DNA from: Streptomyces catenulae
GTDB taxonomy: Bacteria > Actinomycetota > Actinomycetes > Streptomycetales > Streptomycetaceae
NCBI RefSeq assembly: GCF_000718015.1
Contig: NZ_JODY01000005.1
Location: 115,210-179,209 of the forward strand
Direction: 5' to 3'
Length of the DNA: 64,000 bases
The notes beneath the pieces were generated by a model that was not told the DNA's origin, did no database searches, and saw only the letters and a program-made list of their open reading frames with translations. Below, piece by piece: positions 35,036-42,222 of this stretch (positions are counted from its first letter, which is position 1; every line of letters begins with the position of its first letter). Made by a program: the position numbers and the translations under genes.

Positions 35036-35857
35036 TCAGCCGAACCACCGCTCCAACTCGCGCGCCACCCCGTCGTCCTCGGCCGCCTCCGTGACCGCGT
35101 CCGCGGCGTCCAGGACCTCCTGCGGCGACCGCGCCACCGCCACCCCGTGCCCGGCCCGGCGCAGCATCTCGATGTCGTTGTGCCCGTCACCGATGGCGAG
35201 CACCTCCGCCTCCGTCAGCCCGAGGTCGGCGCAGACACGCCGTAGCGCGGACGCCTTGGAGACGCCGACGGGCGTGAGGTCCAGCCACGCCGACCAGCCG
35301 ACGACATGGTCCGCGCCCGGCAGATCGAGGGTGTCCGCCAGCCGCGCGAACTCCTCGGGGGCGGCCGCCGGATCACGGACGATCACCCGGCTGACCGGCC
35401 GGGCGAGGAGGTCGTCCAGCCCGGCGGGCACCGTCTCGCCCGGCAGTTCCCCCGCGGGGAACGGCGCGGTGACGCGGTAGCCGCCGCCCGGGCGCTCCAC
35501 CGCGACCAGCGCCGAGGGCCACCGGTCGAGGAACGCCCGGACGGCCGGGCCCGCGTCGAACGTCTCCCGGTGCACGGTCTCCAGCGGCGCGTAGCGGCAC
35601 AGCACCGTGCCGCTGGACGCCACCAGCCACATCCGTTCGCCGTCCCGCCCGCGCAGACCGAGCCGGTCGGCGACGCGCGTCATCCCCAGCGGTGAGCGGC
35701 CCGAGCACAGGACGACGCGGGCACCGGCGTCCGTCGCGGCCCGCAGCGCCGCCCGGATCCGGCTGCCGGGCGGTTCGGCCCGCTCCTCCTCGACCTCCGT
35801 CCAGGAGGGGAGCGTGCCGTCGATGTCGAGCGCCACCAGGCGCGGCCGGGCCCTCAC
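35036..35857 (-). CDS. HAD-superfamily phosphatase, Cof-type
   Basis: A 273-residue HAD hydrolase of class IIB. LVALDIDGTLPSW is motif I (nucleophile Asp and acid/base Asp), VVLCSGRSP motif II, GVSKASALRRV carries the motif III Lys and AIGDGHNDIEMLRRAG is motif IV. Such enzymes dephosphorylate sugar or nucleotide monophosphates. The GTG overlaps the stop of the upstream deaminase-like gene (GTGA), so both are made together. In the cluster it could remove the phosphate from a nucleotide intermediate. Confidence 0.88.
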   Translation of the reverse strand: MRARPRLVALDIDGTLPSWTEVEEERAEPPGSRIRAALRAATDAGARVVLCSGRSPLGMTRVADRLGLRGRDGERMWLVASSGTVLCRYAPLETVHRETFDAGPAVRAFLDRWPSALVAVERPGGGYRVTAPFPAGELPGETVPAGLDDLLARPVSRVIVRDPAAAPEEFARLADTLDLPGADHVVGWSAWLDLTPVGVSKASALRRVCADLGLTEAEVLAIGDGHNDIEMLRRAGHGVAVARSPQEVLDAADAVTEAAEDDGVARELERWFG

Positions 35858-36993
35858 ACCGCCCCCAGGAACGCCCGCAGGAGCGCGGCGGCGTCCGCGC
35901 CGTCGCCCGCGGCCCGCGCGAGCACCGCCGCCGCCGACGGGCCGCCGGAGGGCCCGAACATCTTGCCGTAGCCGCGCGGGGTGACCCCGCTGAACGGAGC
36001 GAGGCGCACCTTCTCCGCCGCGGAGCCGTCGCGGCTGAGGGCGTCCGCGTGGAACGGCTGGTGGGCGGCGTCGGCGGGCCCGAGGAAGCGGACCGTCGCC
36101 ACGCCGCTGACGATGAGCTGACGCAGGCACTGACGGCACGGCGGGCGGGTGACCACCGCCTCCGCGCCGACGACGGCGGCGCCGTGCCGGGCGGCCGACG
36201 CCAGCGCCGCCAGTTCCGCGTGGACCACCCGGCCCAGACTCTCCAGCACCTGGACGACACCGTGGTGGGCGGGCCCGCTGTCGAGCGCGTCGACGAAGCG
36301 CCCGGCCCGCGCCCGCAGATCGTCGGGCGGTTCGCCCCGGCCCTCCGCGGCGAACCGCAGCACCTCCTGGACCAGCGCGACCTTCGACGTGTACGCCGGA
36401 TCGGTGTCGCCCGGCCGGTCGCGGGCGTCGTCGGGGGAGTCCGCCCAGTACTGGCCGCCGCCCGCCCGCGGCACCTCGTTGGTGCCCAGCGCGATGACGT
36501 CGCCCACCGGGTCGAGGAGGGCGCAGCCGACGCCGCCGCGCAGCCCCGCGGACCTGCTGGCCTGACCCCCGGCGAGGAACATCGCGTGCTCGTACCGGTT
36601 CGGCCGCCGCTCCGGGCCGCCGATCAGGGCCGTCACCGCCTGCTCCAGACCGGCTCCGCCGTCGTCCCCCTCCGGGGCGAGCACATAGTCGGCCTCGCTC
36701 CACAGGAGGGAGCCGTCCGCCGTACCGGCGTCCGCCAGCAGCCGGAAGTCGGCGCCCAGCAGCCGGTTCAACGCCTCCGACCAGCGGCGCGGGGCGTCGA
36801 GCGGGACCACCACGGTGTCGTGGTCCCGCAGCGTCCGCAGCAGCGCGGTCAGCGCCGCCACGGTCGGTCCGGGGCCCTCGGCGGCGGACCACCCGGTGTC
36901 GACCGCGACCGTGCGGCCCCGCTCCTCGAACAGTTTCCGCAGGCTCTCCGGGCGGTCCTCCGGGCCCGGGGGCAGCGCGACGACGAGGCTCAT
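35854..36993 (-). CDS. Deoxycytidylate-deaminase-superfamily protein related to anti-phage dCTP deaminases
   Basis: A 379-residue protein. The zinc deaminase site is His258-Ala-Glu260 in VVHAELAAL and Cys286/Cys289 in PPCRQC. The surrounding blocks EHAMFLAGGQASRSAGLRGGVGC, GTNEVPRAGGGQYWADSPDDARD and PFSGVTPRGYGKMF are strikingly like the deaminase half of the AvcD/dCTP deaminase defence proteins. In these the first half is a P-loop kinase, but here residues 1-120 lack a Walker A motif (the start reads LVVALPPGPEDRP), so the ATP-binding part is degenerate. Within this cluster it may deaminate a cytosine nucleotide. ATGA overlap with the hydantoinase gene upstream. Confidence 0.8.
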   Translation of the reverse strand: MSLVVALPPGPEDRPESLRKLFEERGRTVAVDTGWSAAEGPGPTVAALTALLRTLRDHDTVVVPLDAPRRWSEALNRLLGADFRLLADAGTADGSLLWSEADYVLAPEGDDGGAGLEQAVTALIGGPERRPNRYEHAMFLAGGQASRSAGLRGGVGCALLDPVGDVIALGTNEVPRAGGGQYWADSPDDARDRPGDTDPAYTSKVALVQEVLRFAAEGRGEPPDDLRARAGRFVDALDSGPAHHGVVQVLESLGRVVHAELAALASAARHGAAVVGAEAVVTRPPCRQCLRQLIVSGVATVRFLGPADAAHQPFHADALSRDGSAAEKVRLAPFSGVTPRGYGKMFGPSGGPSAAAVLARAAGDGADAAALLRAFLGAV

Positions 36994-38426
36994 CCGGCCA
37001 CCACGCCCTCGTCCCCGTCCGGCAGCGCGCGCCGGTCGTACAGGTCGGTGCCGGGCCGCCGGGGCACGAACCGGCCGCCGTCCTCCGGCCCCGTCCACCG
37101 GCCCCGGTCGACCAGCGTCCGCCCGCGCAGCAGCACGGTGTGCACGCTCCCGCGCAGCCGCAGGCCCTCGAACGCCGAGTGGTCGACGCGCATGTGATGG
37201 TCCGAGGCGCCGGTGCGCGTCGCGCCCCGGGGGTCGAGAAGGGTGATGTCGGCGTGCGCGCCGGGCGCCAGCGACCCCTTGTCGGGGTGCATGCCGAAGA
37301 GCCGGGCGGGAGAGGTCGAGGTGACGTCGGTGAATCGGGACAACGGGATCTTTCCTCGGAGAGCGGCGTCGTACAGCAGGGGCACGCGGTACTCGATGCC
37401 CGCGATGCCGCCGGGCAGCTTCGTGAAGTCGCGCTGCCCGGCCGGGAACAGCGTGGACCGGCAGAACGGACAGTGGTCGGACGAGACGACCGACAGATCG
37501 CCCGCGGACAGCGCCCACCACAGCCGGTCGCGGTGCTCCCGGGTCCGCAGCGGCGGCGCGCACACGTAGTCGGCGCCCTCCTCCCACGGCCGGTCCAACT
37601 CCGCGACATCCAGATACAGATAGTGCGGGCACGTCTCGGCGAAGACCGGGAGCCCGCGGCGGCGGGCGTCGGCTATCGCCGCCAGCGCCTCGGCGGAGGA
37701 GACATGGACGAAGTAGAGCGTCGGCATCCCGGCCAGTTCGGCGAGGAAGATGGCGCGGCGGGTCGCCTCGGCCTCGATCGCCGGGGTCGCTGTTTTCGCG
37801 TGCCAGGGCAGGGACACATCGCCGCGCTCCCGGGCCCGGGTGCGCAGATACTCCATGGCCAGCCCGTTCTCGGCGTGCACCATCACGGTGACGCCCAGCT
37901 CCGCGGCGCGTTCCATCGCGCCCAGCAGCTGACTGTCGTCGCTGTAGAGATCGCCGGGGAACGCCATGAAGAGCTTGATGCTCGGCACACCGGCCGCCAC
38001 CAGCTGCGGCAGCTGCCCGAGCGACGTCTCGTGGACGTCACCGACGATCTGGTGGAACCCGTAGTCGATCGCGCAGCGCCCCCGGGCCCGCGCGCCCGCG
38101 TCGTCGAGCCGTTCGAGCAGGTCCTCGCCCGGGCCCTGCCGGACGAAGTCGACCACGGTGGTGGTGCCGCCGAACGCCGCCGCCCGGGTGCCGGAGGCGA
38201 AGTCGTCCGCCGTCGACACCCCCGCGACCACCGTCTCCAGATGGGTGTGCACATCGACGAAGCCGGGGGCGACGTGCAGACCGGTGGCGTCGATGACGGT
38301 GTCCGCGTCGTCCGCCGTGCCCGGCGCCCGCCAGGCGTCGATCCGGCCGTCACGGACCATCAGGTCCACGGTGTGGGTACCGGACGCGGTCAGCACGGTG
38401 CCGCCGCGGATGGCCAGTGTCGTCAT
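36990..38426 (-). CDS. Dihydropyrimidinase/D-hydantoinase family amidohydrolase
   Basis: A 478-residue cyclic amidohydrolase with a complete binuclear metal site: His60 and His62 in VDVHTHLE, Lys151 (to be carboxylated) in SIKLFMAF, His184 in VMVHAEN, His241 in YFVHVSS and Asp317 in VVSSDHCPF. Family reaction: ring opening or closing of dihydropyrimidines, hydantoins or dihydroorotate. AAGGGGAGAG precedes the ATG at 38426. It overlaps the cupin gene upstream and the deaminase downstream by 4 bp each, so it is embedded in the cluster and probably acts on a pyrimidine-derived ring. Confidence 0.9.
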   Translation of the reverse strand: MTTLAIRGGTVLTASGTHTVDLMVRDGRIDAWRAPGTADDADTVIDATGLHVAPGFVDVHTHLETVVAGVSTADDFASGTRAAAFGGTTTVVDFVRQGPGEDLLERLDDAGARARGRCAIDYGFHQIVGDVHETSLGQLPQLVAAGVPSIKLFMAFPGDLYSDDSQLLGAMERAAELGVTVMVHAENGLAMEYLRTRARERGDVSLPWHAKTATPAIEAEATRRAIFLAELAGMPTLYFVHVSSAEALAAIADARRRGLPVFAETCPHYLYLDVAELDRPWEEGADYVCAPPLRTREHRDRLWWALSAGDLSVVSSDHCPFCRSTLFPAGQRDFTKLPGGIAGIEYRVPLLYDAALRGKIPLSRFTDVTSTSPARLFGMHPDKGSLAPGAHADITLLDPRGATRTGASDHHMRVDHSAFEGLRLRGSVHTVLLRGRTLVDRGRWTGPEDGGRFVPRRPGTDLYDRRALPDGDEGVVAG

Positions 38427-39388
38427 CGGCTCTCCCCTTCGTCGTGACGTAGACCGTCCGCCCACCGGTCGGCGTCGAGATCGAGTTCCCGGGCGGCGGC
38501 GAGGGCGCGGACGAAGTCCCGCTCCCGGGCGAGGAACTCCTGACGGTTGCGCCACAGCAGCTCGGTGATGGCGCCGACGTCCCGGGTGGGGCGGTTGGTG
38601 ACGTCGCGGAGCAGGCCGTTCTGGCTGAGCTGGTGCAGATCCGAGGCGACCGACTGCGTCGTCGCGAAGCGCATCGGGAGGGAGATGTTGCCGTCGGTCA
38701 GCGTCTCGACCTCATGGACCCAGAACGGCGGGATGTAGAGGATCTCGCCCGCGGACAGCACCCCCTCGTACCGCACCTCGCCGGACCAGTCGGGGCGCGC
38801 CGCGAGGCCGAGGCCCGGCGCGGGCGCCACGTCGTAGCGCTCCCGGTCCGCCCACCCCACCTGGAGGTTCACGGTGTCGAGCGGGTGGACGAGGGTGTAG
38901 CGCTTGGTGCCGCGCACCTGGATCAGGAAGCTGTGCCACCAGTCGTGGTGCCCCGGGGTGACGTTCCCCGTCTGGCTGAACCACACGCCGGTCGCCTCCG
39001 GCCGGTACGCGGCACCGACGTCGGGGACGGGGAAGTCCCGCGCCAGCTCGTCGAACCCGTCGGACCCGGCGCCGATCCGGAGGTAGAGCGAGCCGTCGAC
39101 GACCCGCCGCCGCCCGAAGAGGTGCGCGGCGGCGTCCTCGAAGGACATCGTCCTGGTGGCGTTGACCTGCTTGAGGACGGTGTTGCCCGCCGCCCGGTCC
39201 GTCACGAACGGCGCGACCTCCAGATGCCCCAACCGCCGGGTGAGCGACGCCAGATCCCACTCCCGGTAGCACGCCCAGCCGGTCACGACGTCCGTGATCA
39301 GCAGCGGGCTCTCGCCGAGGAGCGGGCGGCCGTCGCGTCCGCCGCGCACCGGCAGCGCCGCCACCCGGGTCGCCTCCCGGGCGCTCAT
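38423..39388 (-). CDS. Cupin-8/JmjC-type Fe(II)/2-oxoglutarate oxygenase-like protein
   Basis: A 321-residue JmjC-fold protein. The iron triad is His147-x-Asp149 in TPGHHDWWHSFLIQVRGTKRYTLV and His225 in YIPPFWVHEVETL; Lys162 or the following strand would bind 2-oxoglutarate. The family hydroxylates proteins or small molecules. It overlaps both neighbours by 4 bp (ATGA), and is therefore part of the tightly coupled chain. It probably hydroxylates a pathway intermediate; a protein substrate is less likely in this context. Confidence 0.85.
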   Translation of the reverse strand: MSAREATRVAALPVRGGRDGRPLLGESPLLITDVVTGWACYREWDLASLTRRLGHLEVAPFVTDRAAGNTVLKQVNATRTMSFEDAAAHLFGRRRVVDGSLYLRIGAGSDGFDELARDFPVPDVGAAYRPEATGVWFSQTGNVTPGHHDWWHSFLIQVRGTKRYTLVHPLDTVNLQVGWADRERYDVAPAPGLGLAARPDWSGEVRYEGVLSAGEILYIPPFWVHEVETLTDGNISLPMRFATTQSVASDLHQLSQNGLLRDVTNRPTRDVGAITELLWRNRQEFLARERDFVRALAAARELDLDADRWADGLRHDEGESR

Positions 39389-40134
39389 GCCGCGCCCCCG
39401 CCGGTGAGGGTGGCGTCCGCCGCCGCCCAGCCGGAGGCGGGCCAGCCGGGATGCCCGTGGTACGCCGCGTCGAAGACCCGGATCTGGTGCTGGAGGCTGC
39501 GTGCGTAGGCGAACAGCATCTTCTCCCGCCGCTCCGGGGTGGTCGCGCAGGCGTTCATCTGGGCGGCGTGGGCCTCGGCCATCGCACTGCCCGCCTTGTT
39601 CGCGTAGTACCCCGCCCAGTCGCGGAAGGCCGCCGGGCCCTGGATGTCGACGCCCTGGAAGCGCTGTCCGACGACCCGGGTGAACATCGCGCACGGGTAG
39701 AGCGCGGCGGCGATCTCCCCGATGTCCCCGGCGAGACCGGTGGTGAGCATGTGGTTGGCGTACGCCTCCCGCGCCGGGGTCAGCGCCCCCGCGTCGAAGC
39801 GCACCGTGTGCTGCCCCAGGCTCTCGACCAGCGACCGCTTGAAATCCGTCTCCGCGGTGACGAAGTACTCCGACAGCAGGTTCGCCGTCGTCCGCGACCA
39901 CGCCGAACCGCTGGGCGACTTCGTCAGCCCCAGCGCCAGCGTGCGGTGGATGTAGGGGATGAACGGGGCGTCGTCGACCTGGAAGGCCAGGAACCGTTCG
40001 ACGGTCATCCGCCCGTGTTCCAGATCGGTCAGCCAGGGATGGTCCTCGTACGCCCGCCAACCGGCCGCCGTCGCCTCGCGGCACCGGTCGGTGAAGGGGG
40101 TCGCGTCCTGCGCGTCGATGTCGGTGGCGCTCAC
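39385..40134 (-). CDS. TenA/PqqC-like haem-oxygenase-fold protein
   Basis: A 249-residue all-helical protein. FTDRCREATAAGWRAYEDHPWLTDLEHGRMTVERFLAFQVDDAPFIPYIHRTLALGL and the block ATALYPCAMFTRVVGQRF (EIAAALYPCAMFTR) resemble TenA (thiaminase II), where the C-x-x-F Cys region attacks the pyrimidine of thiamine degradation products. PqqC-type oxidases share the fold. In a cluster with a ThiD-like kinase and a (d)CMP hydroxymethylase, handling of an aminomethyl or hydroxymethyl pyrimidine would be logical. The GTG overlaps the enolase-superfamily gene. Confidence 0.75.
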   Translation of the reverse strand: MSATDIDAQDATPFTDRCREATAAGWRAYEDHPWLTDLEHGRMTVERFLAFQVDDAPFIPYIHRTLALGLTKSPSGSAWSRTTANLLSEYFVTAETDFKRSLVESLGQHTVRFDAGALTPAREAYANHMLTTGLAGDIGEIAAALYPCAMFTRVVGQRFQGVDIQGPAAFRDWAGYYANKAGSAMAEAHAAQMNACATTPERREKMLFAYARSLQHQIRVFDAAYHGHPGWPASGWAAADATLTGGGAA

Positions 40135-41249
40135 GAAGTCACCTCTCCGCTGTCGGCAACCAGCCATTGCGACAGCACGTCGTCGGAGGGAATCGCCGGA
40201 TTTCCCGGTGTGGTCGGCACGGTGAACTCCCACTCCCCGCCGGGCGGGGAGACGAGATCGCGTGCGGTGAGCGGGGTGGGGAAGAACCGCTCGGAGCGGA
40301 AGAGGTCCGCCGGGTACGTCGCCCAGGTGCAGGCGGCGAGCGCGAGGCAGAGGTGGGCGCCGACCGGACTCTCCAGCATGTTGCCGACGACCGCGCCGAT
40401 CCCGGCGCGCGCCGCCAGCTCGCCGATCGCCACAGCCGGGGCCAGACCGCCCACCCGCCCCGGCTTGACGTTGACGAACCGGCAACTGCCCAGCTCCAGC
40501 GCGAGTTCCAGATGGTGGCGCGAGGTGATCGACTCGTCGAGGCACACCGGGGTCGCCACCCGGCGCTGGAGGGCCGCGTGCCCCAGGAAGTCGTCCTTCG
40601 CCAGGGGCTGTTCGATCATGGCGAGGCCGAGCGGGTCCAGCTGCTCCAGACGGCCGAGGTCGTCGCCGGTGAACGTCGCGTTGCAGTCGACGTGCAGGGT
40701 GGCGTCGGGGAACGCCCGCCGGATCTCGCGGAGCTGCTCGATCCGTGTGCCACGGCCCATCTTCAGCTTGATCCGCGGGCACCCGGAGCCGATCACCCCC
40801 GCGATCTTCGCGAGCAGCGCATCGGTGTCGTCGTGGAGGTCGAAGTCCGCACCGACCGGCACCGTGGTGCGGGTGCCGCCGGTGTACGCGGTGAGCGGGC
40901 GCTGCTCGACGGCGCCGCGCAGCGCCCACCAGGCCGTCTCCACGGCCGCCTTGGCGAAGGTGTTCTCCCGGATCTCCGTGAGCGGAGCGGTCAGTTCGCC
41001 GATCTCGTCGATCCGGGACCCGGCCAGGCGGGGGAGCAGGCGGTCACGCACCAGCCGGTACGTGGCGCCGCCCCACTCCCCGCAGAACAGCGGCCAGGTG
41101 CCCGGCGCCGCCTCACCCCATGCGGTCGTCCCCCCGCTGCGCAGCCGGACGAGCACGGTGTCGATGTCCGGCTGCGCGCCGAAGGACGTCTTCCAGGGCA
41201 CCTGTAACGGCATGCGCAGCAGATATGCGCGTGCGGAATCGATCTGCAT
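40131..41249 (-). CDS. Enolase-superfamily enzyme (o-succinylbenzoate synthase/epimerase-like)
   Basis: A 372-residue member of the muconate-lactonising/OSBS/dipeptide epimerase subgroup. The catalytic set is complete: Lys161-x-Lys163 in IKLKMGRG, metal ligands Asp188 (HVDCN), Glu213 (IEQP) and Asp238 (LDES), and Lys262 in VNVKPGRVGGL. These enzymes remove a proton alpha to a carboxylate, giving dehydration, epimerisation or racemisation. No menaquinone genes are nearby, so a pathway-specific epimerase or dehydratase is more likely than true MenC. It is followed by the TenA-like gene with a 4-bp overlap. Confidence 0.87.
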   Translation of the reverse strand: MQIDSARAYLLRMPLQVPWKTSFGAQPDIDTVLVRLRSGGTTAWGEAAPGTWPLFCGEWGGATYRLVRDRLLPRLAGSRIDEIGELTAPLTEIRENTFAKAAVETAWWALRGAVEQRPLTAYTGGTRTTVPVGADFDLHDDTDALLAKIAGVIGSGCPRIKLKMGRGTRIEQLREIRRAFPDATLHVDCNATFTGDDLGRLEQLDPLGLAMIEQPLAKDDFLGHAALQRRVATPVCLDESITSRHHLELALELGSCRFVNVKPGRVGGLAPAVAIGELAARAGIGAVVGNMLESPVGAHLCLALAACTWATYPADLFRSERFFPTPLTARDLVSPPGGEWEFTVPTTPGNPAIPSDDVLSQWLVADSGEVTS

Positions 41250-41294
41250 GGTCTCCTCCGCTGCCCGGTCCGGGAGGTCTTCCCGGCGGCAGAT

Positions 41295-42215
41295 TCACGA
41301 GTGACGCACCAGCCACGCCTTCGCCTGCTCCGCGTACTGCGGGGCCCACTGCGGGGTCCAGCGCAGGAAGTAGGCGTGCATGGACAGGGCGTGCAGGAAA
41401 TGGGCGAGTTCGATGCGCTCGCGGTGGTCGTCCGGCAGCGGACAGGCCGCCGCGTACGCGTCGAGGAAGACCTCCCGGCCCTCCGCGAAGCCGTCGAAGA
41501 GGTGCTCGTCGAGCTTGCCGAAGTCGCGGAACCGGTCGGCGTACAGGGCGTGTTCGAAGTCCAGGACGCAGCTGATCCGCCCGTCGCGGACGAGGAAGTT
41601 CGGCAGCCACAGGTCGCCGTGGGTCAGGGCCGGGACGTTCGCCGCGGCGTCCAGCTGCGCCAGGGCGTCGCCGACGGCGGTCCGCAGCACATCGGCGTCG
41701 CCGATCAGCGTCAGATCGGACTGCGGCAGCAGCGCCTCCACCTCCGCCTCGACCGCCTGCCGCAGCGTCGCCGCGGTGGTGGTGCCGAGCACGTCGCCGT
41801 AGTGGGGGCCCTTGACGGCGTGCAGCCGTCCGACGACGTCGCCGAGGTCGCGGACGAGCGTCAGCTGCTCCTCCGGGCCGAGGTCTGCCCACACGTCCCC
41901 CGCGGCGTCGCCCTCCTGGAACTCCTGGACGATCAGCGGACCGTCCACGGCGGGCTCGTGCGGGACGAGCCGCCGGTAGCGGACCACCGGGATGCCGTGT
42001 TCGGCCGCCACCTGCGCGGCGGCCGTCAGACGCCGCAGGTGCTCGGGGTCGCGTTCCCGCTGCGGCACCTTGACCAGGAGCCGGCCCTGATCGGTGTCGG
42101 CCACCCACTGCTTGCTCGTGTAGCCCTTGTCGAGGGGGTGGACCGAGGCGACACGGATCTGCGGGAACTCCCGTTCCAGGAGGGTGCTGACGAAGTCGGA
42201 GGGGTGGGTGGGCAT
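41295..42215 (-). CDS. APH-family phosphotransferase
   Basis: A 306-residue kinase-fold protein. GRLLVKVPQRERDPEHL gives the ATP-binding Lys, ALTHGDLWLPNFLV the catalytic loop (HGDxxxxN) and CVLDFEHALYADRFRDFGKLDEHLF the metal-binding Asp in place of DW. Substrates in this family are hydroxyl or amino groups of small molecules. The ATG at 42215 has AGGTGA 8 nt upstream; an upstream ATG at 42239 would overlap the preceding gene. In the cluster it may phosphorylate an intermediate for activation or the product for self-resistance. Confidence 0.85.
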   Translation of the reverse strand: MPTHPSDFVSTLLEREFPQIRVASVHPLDKGYTSKQWVADTDQGRLLVKVPQRERDPEHLRRLTAAAQVAAEHGIPVVRYRRLVPHEPAVDGPLIVQEFQEGDAAGDVWADLGPEEQLTLVRDLGDVVGRLHAVKGPHYGDVLGTTTAATLRQAVEAEVEALLPQSDLTLIGDADVLRTAVGDALAQLDAAANVPALTHGDLWLPNFLVRDGRISCVLDFEHALYADRFRDFGKLDEHLFDGFAEGREVFLDAYAAACPLPDDHRERIELAHFLHALSMHAYFLRWTPQWAPQYAEQAKAWLVRHS

Positions 42216-42222
42216 GCGGAAA

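Noticed and set aside
35854..36993. Stand-alone anti-phage defence gene
   Set aside because: It lacks the Walker A of defence versions and is translationally coupled to metabolic genes on both sides.
40131..41249. Menaquinone gene menC
   Set aside because: Fold and residues fit the OSBS subgroup, but there are no men genes nearby and the gene overlaps cluster neighbours.
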